From contig DATCIH010000153.1 of the NCBI GenBank assembly GCA_036507955.1, forward strand, positions 1 through 18,099: a stretch of 18,099 nt of DNA, given 5' to 3'. The stretch's first letter is position 1; the number at the start of each line of letters is the position of its first letter. The position numbers and the translations under genes were made by a program. Positions 15,201-18,099 of the stretch are shown piece after piece. The notes under the pieces were generated by a model. The model had not been told where the DNA came from and ran no database searches. It saw only the letters and a program-made list of their open reading frames with translations. This DNA is from DATCIH01 sp036507955. Lineage in GTDB: Bacteria; Bacillota; Clostridia; Clostridiales; Clostridiaceae.

Positions 15201-16410
15201 TAATGAAGAATTCAAAGAGATATATTCTAAATTCTTTAATGAAATTATTATTCTAAAGCTGGATTGCGAGAAAACTATAATTTCACCTAAATTATTAAAA
15301 CCAATTCTTTTAGCTAATTGTGATTTAGATGTGATGAGCCAAATTCTATTGAAATATTTTAAAAAATGCAAGGTAAAGGATAGTTTAAGAGATGCAACAA
15401 GTCTTATTTCAGAGATATTTATAAATAAAGGTGAAGATTTTACTAGAAAGTTGATGAAGCAAATATATGAAAATCTAGAAGGTAGAGAATTAATCTTTGA
15501 AGAATATAAATATAGCCTCTCACTAGCTCAAAATAGAAGCTTATACTTTTGGAATTATCTGAGCAATACTTTTGAAAGGATAGATAGGTATAAAAAAGAT
15601 CATTTTATTGATGCTATAAAAGTATACCTCCCTTCCTTAAAAAGAGATGAGTATGCTAGAGAGTGCTGTAGGTTATTTAATTATAGTATAGACAATAAAA
15701 TCCTTCTTCAGGAAGATTTGCTAAAGGATATAATGATAGGAGCTCAAGATAATTTAAGAATAGGAGATCCGGATGAAAAAGAGCTTACTTTAATTAAAAA
15801 TATTATCACTGTGAAAGAAGAAAGAGCTATTGAAATAACACCTAATATAATTGGTCTTATAGATTTTGGAGCAAGACTTCAAAGAGCTAGGGATACGGAA
15901 GAAGTTAGAAATCTAATCACAAATACAAACTTGAATTTACATAATTTTAATCCTGAAAAATATGAAGAAAGTTTGGAGTGGTGTTTACCAACAGCAATAT
16001 TTAGTGTAAATCAGTGGCAGGCTCACGTTTCTATAAAGAGACTTTTATGTGAGGAGGACCATGCTGGAATTTTTTTTACTAAATATCTAGGTGTACTTGA
16101 AGATATTTTAGATAAATTTAAGGTAGAGAGCTACAAGGTATTCTCTGAATTTTTGATATATTTTATCAATTCAAGGGAACAACTAGGGGATATAATTTTT
16201 ATTCAAATAAGAGCTCAAGTTATAAATATACTACAAAGGCAAAATGAAGGTAGGATTAAGGAAATAGGTAATCAATTTAAAGCTATTGCCTCCTCCCTTA
16301 ATAATCGTGAACAGGTTTTACTAGCATGGGATAACATAACGCTTAAGCTTTCTTTCCGGTCTAAGGTGGAAAATAGAGGTATCTTTAGTAGGTTTACACA
16401 TCGGAGTTAG
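12241..16410 (+). CDS. Unrecognised 1389-residue protein with three internal ~185-residue repeats; likely ParA partner
   Basis: I do not recognise a known family. The protein looks almost wholly alpha-helical, acidic and soluble, with no signal peptide, membrane segment or catalytic motif seen. Three diverged copies of one module cover about residues 465-646, 785-970 and 1068-1254. Each has a [YF]FW[EN]Y landmark (Trp498, 821, 1104) and a WCL landmark (Trp640, 964, 1247), 142-143 residues apart. Copies 1 and 3 also share LIFxEYKxSxxLAQ before the FW. YFFEYLKTALD near 307-317 may be a fourth, decayed copy. The N-terminus MANRFRAAIHGTGEEIL is basic, like ATPase-activating tails of ParA partners, and is followed by a low-complexity linker to ~65. 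The C-terminus (1372-1389) is also basic. It starts 14 bases after the parA-like gene with AAGGGGGA as ribosome binding site, so the two form an operon. Confidence 0.85.
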   Translation: MANRFRAAIHGTGEEILSAGKQQEGKVSDFVKIREALKRSIPTDDTVAVDSTVPRDATAIVEQATQEEHKIAFEAISDFLRGKVNNKIFELRMNKIKDILNALIDYSTNFKPIELIDSSENVKYWVQAIMASLPSKLSKNIDFIIDESDDKKFSLCHIYIRGIDNFNEAAATIRFDFLKGTSNNITLSTRFSELVQVGFLLHEESFFQFKLFVNEFNYEKLNLDIDDCLVLYYILNRGMSSMDSESIRGAFSFAQKYAPIHVKNEIFGKMELSYDIEVDAAAYLITSLLKLSINNQNESLAIKGYKYFFEYLKTALDLRDGEDVQVVYDFYDAIVNAEENIMGSFIDFTLSNENVLAITKYISKFDEKYALFYGKILLKLLKENKIDWQKNSIICDFLSKAVEALVGKTYAIKELLQIINGEVELEAEILCLYNDAFKNEERKIEAVKLFIEYKGLIEPDREGDLVKAILKKRSGMVLIFKEYKESFNLAQDKRKYFWEYKHVVFDKYIDYHNLYFSKALEFYLINLKDETVYKEEAYILLNMVSVGQLYVETDILKANIERLEENLPLGKTDMGVENIKNLILKVKEIKGINTLNSTSILLSFGNKLSSSVYIELGDTIRYMPDLNSISAKRLNEFLVWCLDILLDYKGAALNTVIDFYYKVIRSSGVNPSYGLQMLLEKSKESFSKLIEDRVRLQFFLSIILNHMKEEEAQWSASGELEVLLKELMSKLSKFKKESEQVLDYYETSPYFTNLLLFYYDFSKETDKRALDYLYIKMEGKGENWILRLREKISKFPLGLDFLYGELKYQLDNNTSKNDFFWEYKTSVFDAIPEYSSIYEKEGLEYYLSVIINTPSYNDECIKTLKVVMGDGIVYRKDTLNRLIREYENTIAIASLEGVEESFLQKVSDTKIKNFVITYPDITGLISLGLSLEKAEDAKATDILSRTKINTVAITRDKYKDLINWCLPIIASKIDINIHLETIKKVFYNEEFKEIYSKFFNEIIILKLDCEKTIISPKLLKPILLANCDLDVMSQILLKYFKKCKVKDSLRDATSLISEIFINKGEDFTRKLMKQIYENLEGRELIFEEYKYSLSLAQNRSLYFWNYLSNTFERIDRYKKDHFIDAIKVYLPSLKRDEYARECCRLFNYSIDNKILLQEDLLKDIMIGAQDNLRIGDPDEKELTLIKNIITVKEERAIEITPNIIGLIDFGARLQRARDTEEVRNLITNTNLNLHNFNPEKYEESLEWCLPTAIFSVNQWQAHVSIKRLLCEEDHAGIFFTKYLGVLEDILDKFKVESYKVFSEFLIYFINSREQLGDIIFIQIRAQVINILQRQNEGRIKEIGNQFKAIASSLNNREQVLLAWDNITLKLSFRSKVENRGIFSRFTHRS

Positions 16411-16457
16411 GAATGAGGAGTGAATGTTGGTTTCGAAAAGAAGATGATTGTTAATTT

Positions 16458-16518
16458 CAGGGACATACCTTAAGGTAGCACCTAGGGGGGCACCTTTTCC
16501 AAACAAGGTGTGTCACTG
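16458..16518. repeat. REP/MITE-like palindromic element between convergent genes
   Basis: The outer stem pairs CAG (16458-16460) with CTG (16516-16518) and, after one mismatch, GACATACCTT (16462-16471) with AAGGTGTGTC (16505-16514), with one G-U. An inner stem-loop uses AAGGT-GC-CC (16472-16482) against GGGC-ACCTT (up to 16496) with bulged A residues. GC content is clearly above that of the flanks. Such compact nested palindromes resemble REP sequences mobilised by Y1 transposases. No transposase is in the window. It may also terminate transcription of the giant-protein gene, since TTTT follows the inner stem. Confidence 0.6.
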
Positions 16519-16519
16519 T

Positions 16520-16720
16520 TCAGATTAGAATGGTAAGTATAAATAATTCCTCCACAGTAGTGTTTAGTAGTTTTGCAAGTTTCATGGCTAATTCAAGCGT
16601 GGGGTTATACTTCTCATTTTCAATCGCATTGATGGTTTGCCTTGTAACCCCAAGAGTGGTTGCTATATCCTCCTGTCTTAATCCCATTTGTTTTCGGAGT
16701 GCTTTTATATTATTTCTCAT
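16520..16720 (-). CDS. XRE-family small transcriptional regulator
   Basis: The product has 66 residues and is a nearly pure HTH_3 domain: IKALRKQMGLRQEDIATTLG, then VTRQTINAIENEKYNPTLEL, then MKLAKLLNTTVEELF. This is the compact regulator type usually paired with a small membrane protein. The gene begins inside the 3' end of the membrane-protein gene (11-base overlap), with TAGGA just before ATG, so translation is coupled. The C-terminus reads FILTILI rather than the acidic tail common in this group, and the stop codon lies one base from a palindromic element, so its last residues may have been altered by that insertion. It probably represses its own promoter through the 13-bp repeats at 16973-17032. 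Confidence 0.9.
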   Translation of the reverse strand: MRNNIKALRKQMGLRQEDIATTLGVTRQTINAIENEKYNPTLELAMKLAKLLNTTVEELFILTILI

Positions 16721-16925
16721 TTTTTCCTAGTTTCCATTTCAAAAATAATTTAAGTCCATTTAAAATAAGATTTTGTGAAACTAAAAGAATAAATCCTATT
16801 CCTAATGTACTTGTCTGAATGTATTCATAGATAACCCAAATAAATAAGAAAAGAATAGTATAGCCCCAAGCCCATTTTACCGCTTCCAAATTAATACTCA
16901 TTTCCATTTCATCCATTTTTCTCAT
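16710..16925 (-). CDS. Small two-helix membrane protein paired with the XRE regulator
   Basis: The product has 71 residues. Two hydrophobic segments (about residues 18-37 and 41-63) are separated by a short turn, with a charged N-terminus (MRKMDEMEM) and a lysine-rich C-terminus (KWKLGKNEK). It lacks motifs I can assign. Proteins of this size and layout often precede compact XRE regulators in Firmicutes, and the 11-base overlap with the regulator gene supports a functional pair. AAGGGG lies nine bases before ATG. In-frame ATGs at codons 4 and 7 are alternative starts. The function is unknown. Confidence 0.75.
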   Translation of the reverse strand: MRKMDEMEMSINLEAVKWAWGYTILFLFIWVIYEYIQTSTLGIGFILLVSQNLILNGLKLFLKWKLGKNEK

Positions 16926-16972
16926 AGAAATTAACCCCTTTTAAATTATAATAAGTACTATAAAGTCAAAAC

Positions 16973-17032
16973 CTTTTTACATTTACAGTTTAGCATCCAA
17001 TCTAAAAAAATGTCAATAACTTTTTACATTTA
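16973..17032 (-). promoter_or_regulatory. Promoter flanked by two exact 13-bp repeats, likely XRE operators
   Basis: On the minus strand TTGACA (17016-17011), 18-nt spacer, TAAACT (16992-16987) form a promoter for the membrane-protein/XRE pair. The 13-mer TAAATGTAAAAAG occurs exactly twice, at 17032-17020 just upstream of the -35 and at 16985-16973 around the expected transcription start. A second possible -35 (TTGACT) lies nearer the gene. The placement fits autorepression by the encoded XRE protein, which is an inference. Confidence 0.6.
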
Positions 17033-17076
17033 AATTTGGGTTGTGGGAATAATCCATAATTAACTTTAAGTGTCTG

Positions 17077-17105
17077 TTGTAATATGTTATCATGTTAATT
17101 ATTAA
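17077..17105 (+). promoter_or_regulatory. Candidate promoter of the prolyl isomerase gene
   Basis: TTGTAA at 17077-17082, 17-nt spacer, TATTAA at 17100-17105. The transcription start would be near 17112, about 19 bases before the chosen ATG, with AAGGAG in between. A weaker upstream alternative is TTAACT (17060-17065)-17-TATGTT. Confidence 0.5.
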
Positions 17106-17130
17106 ATTTTGTTATAGTAAGGAGATTCAT

Positions 17131-17880
17131 ATGGAAGATAAGATTTTAGCAATAGTAGAAGAAAGAGAAATAAAGGAAAGCCAACTGGAACAGACAATCT
17201 TAAGATTCCCAAAAGAAAAGCAAAGCTATTTAAAGACAGAGGAAGGGAAGAAAGAACTCCTAGAGCAGTTAATATCTATGGAATTAATATATTCCTATTC
17301 ACTAGATAATGATGTAAAAAGTAGTGATATATTCAAGAAGCAGATAGAACATGCTGAAAAAGAGATATTGAATAATATTGTTTTAAGCGATTTGATGTCG
17401 AAGGTAGATGTAACAGAGGAAGAGATTAAAGGTTACTATGAAGTTAATATAGATGCCTTTAAAGGTGAGGAAGAAAGAGAAGCAAGTCATATATTAGTAG
17501 ACACCATAGAAAAGGCTGAAACAATAATTGATGAAATTAAGAAAGGGATGACTTTCGAAGAAGCTGCTTCTAAGTATTCAAGTTGTCCATCAAAGGAAAG
17601 AGGGGGGAATCTAGGAAGCTTCACTAGAGGTAAAATGGTTCCTGAATTTGAAAAGGCTGCGTTTGCTTTGCCAGTTGAGACCTTAAGTGAACCTATAAAA
17701 ACCACTTTTGGCTATCATATTATTAAAGTAAATAATATTAAAGAAGCAGGGGTTAGAGAGTATAGCCAGGTTAAGGATCAGATTAGAGAAGGAATTTATA
17801 GAGAAAGGCAGAACTTTAAATATAACCAATTTAATGACGGATTAAAAAAAATCTATAAAGTTAAGGTAATGGATATTTAG
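17131..17880 (+). CDS. Parvulin-type peptidyl-prolyl cis-trans isomerase, cytoplasmic
   Basis: The product has 249 residues from the chosen start. An N-terminal helical SurA/trigger-like region (1-115) is followed by a PpiC rotamase domain (~118-215) with EASHILVDTIEKAE, FEEAASKYSSCPSKERGGNLG, FTRGKMVPEFEKAAFALP and FGYHIIKV, and then a C-terminal helix. It catalyses cis-trans isomerisation of prolyl bonds and probably acts as a chaperone. Unlike PrsA it lacks a signal peptide and lipobox cysteine, so it is expected in the cytoplasm. An in-frame ATG at 17092 would add 13 residues with no ribosome binding site. The ATG at 17131 has AAGGAG six bases upstream and is preferred. It stands alone between the XRE pair and the rRNA promoter. 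Confidence 0.93.
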   Translation: MEDKILAIVEEREIKESQLEQTILRFPKEKQSYLKTEEGKKELLEQLISMELIYSYSLDNDVKSSDIFKKQIEHAEKEILNNIVLSDLMSKVDVTEEEIKGYYEVNIDAFKGEEEREASHILVDTIEKAETIIDEIKKGMTFEEAASKYSSCPSKERGGNLGSFTRGKMVPEFEKAAFALPVETLSEPIKTTFGYHIIKVNNIKEAGVREYSQVKDQIREGIYRERQNFKYNQFNDGLKKIYKVKVMDI

Positions 17881-17882
17881 TG

Positions 17883-17916
17883 AAGGCTTGGCATAAGTCA
17901 CCCTTGTGCCAACCTT
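17883..17916 (+). terminator. Hairpin after the prolyl isomerase gene
   Basis: AAGGCTTGGCATAA (17883-17896) pairs with TTGTGCCAACCTT (17904-17916), with one bulged C and one G-U pair, around a 7-nt loop. The following TAGTTC is a poor T tract, so it is a terminator by position and stem strength rather than by a full consensus. Confidence 0.6.
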
Positions 17917-17943
17917 TAGTTCAAAAATAACGTAAAAATAATG

Positions 17944-17972
17944 TTGACAGAGTTAATTAAAGGTGATACTAT
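17944..17972 (+). promoter_or_regulatory. Strong promoter of a ribosomal RNA operon
   Basis: A perfect TTGACA -35 (17944-17949), 17-nt spacer and TACTAT -10 (17967-17972). What follows has the form of a clostridial rRNA leader. The transcription start is expected near 17979, at a short hairpin GCGTC/GACGC (17979-17983/17990-17994). Confidence 0.8.
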
Positions 17973-17978
17973 GATTAA

Positions 17979-18099
17979 GCGTCGTAAGTGACGCAGGAAA
18001 AATCTGTTATGTAATAGCCCAATAAGCTATGAAAACAGACGGTCATTGAAAATTAAACAGAGGAAAATAAACTAAACCAGCAATTCATTATGGTTCTTA
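17979..18099 (+). other. 5' leader of an rRNA operon (16S gene begins beyond the window)
   Basis: The segment GGTCATTGAAAATTAAACAG (18041-18060), followed by AAACCAGCAATTC, resembles the conserved leader just before clostridial 16S genes. TCATTGAAAA occupies the place of a boxA-like antitermination signal. A hairpin with TCTGTT/AACAGA and ATAGC/GCTAT lies upstream at about 18003-18038. The 16S start motif (GAGAGTTTGATC...) is not reached. Confidence 0.75.

Noticed and set aside
17931..18099. 16S rRNA gene inside the window
   Set aside because: Only the promoter and leader are visible; the conserved 16S 5' end is not reached.

Overview
The window looks like part of a chromosome from a low-GC, spore-former-type Firmicute of the clostridial class. 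Coding regions are very AT-rich, Shine-Dalgarno sites are strong (AAGGAG or GGGGG type), intergenic regions are extremely AT-rich, and the last ~120 bases have the form of a clostridial 16S rRNA leader. The segment lies between stable-RNA loci: tRNA-Glu(UUC) and tRNA-Leu(UAG), preceded by structured hairpins, open the window. A consensus TTGACA-17-TACTAT promoter and rRNA leader close it, although no mature rRNA is included.

Layout. 1-379: hairpins, two tRNAs and a strong terminator. 382-2774: a promoter followed by a plus-strand operon encoding a ten-repeat WG-type protein, the nuclease-family protein SfsA and a NUDIX hydrolase, closed by a terminator. 2778-4996, minus strand: a degenerate dimeric-dUTPase-like protein, then a YdcZ/DUF606 small membrane protein whose ribosome binding site and start codon lie inside an 18-bp hairpin, then an intracellular subtilisin-type protease. 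5171-6393: an HD-GYP (predicted cyclic-di-GMP phosphodiesterase) gene preceded by five phased 10-bp repeats. 6487-10211, minus strand: a polyphosphate operon, long Ppx/GppA-HD protein followed by polyphosphate kinase (ppk1). 10425-11330: a second, short, canonical Ppx, transcribed divergently from the first. 11364-16410: a two-gene operon of a ParA-type ATPase and a 1389-residue protein with no recognisable family. 16458-16518: a palindromic REP-like element. 16520-17032, minus strand: a small two-helix membrane protein overlapping an XRE repressor, with a promoter flanked by two exact 13-bp repeats. 17077-17916: a cytoplasmic parvulin-type prolyl isomerase. 17944 to the end: the rRNA promoter and leader.

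How the parts may work together. ppk makes polyphosphate and the two Ppx-type proteins probably hydrolyse or sense it. The most interesting unit is the ParA ATPase plus giant protein. The giant protein contains three diverged copies of one ~185-residue module, each with an FW and a WCL landmark 142-143 residues apart, and its N-terminus is short and basic like those of ParA-activating partners. No ParB or parS is visible, so I infer a chromosomal ParA-type positioning system with unknown cargo rather than plasmid partition. Its position directly after the polyphosphate genes suggests a testable, unproven link to polyphosphate granules. HD-GYP, WG-repeat, NUDIX, protease and XRE genes look like ordinary neighbours. 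I see no CRISPR, prophage or intact insertion sequence.
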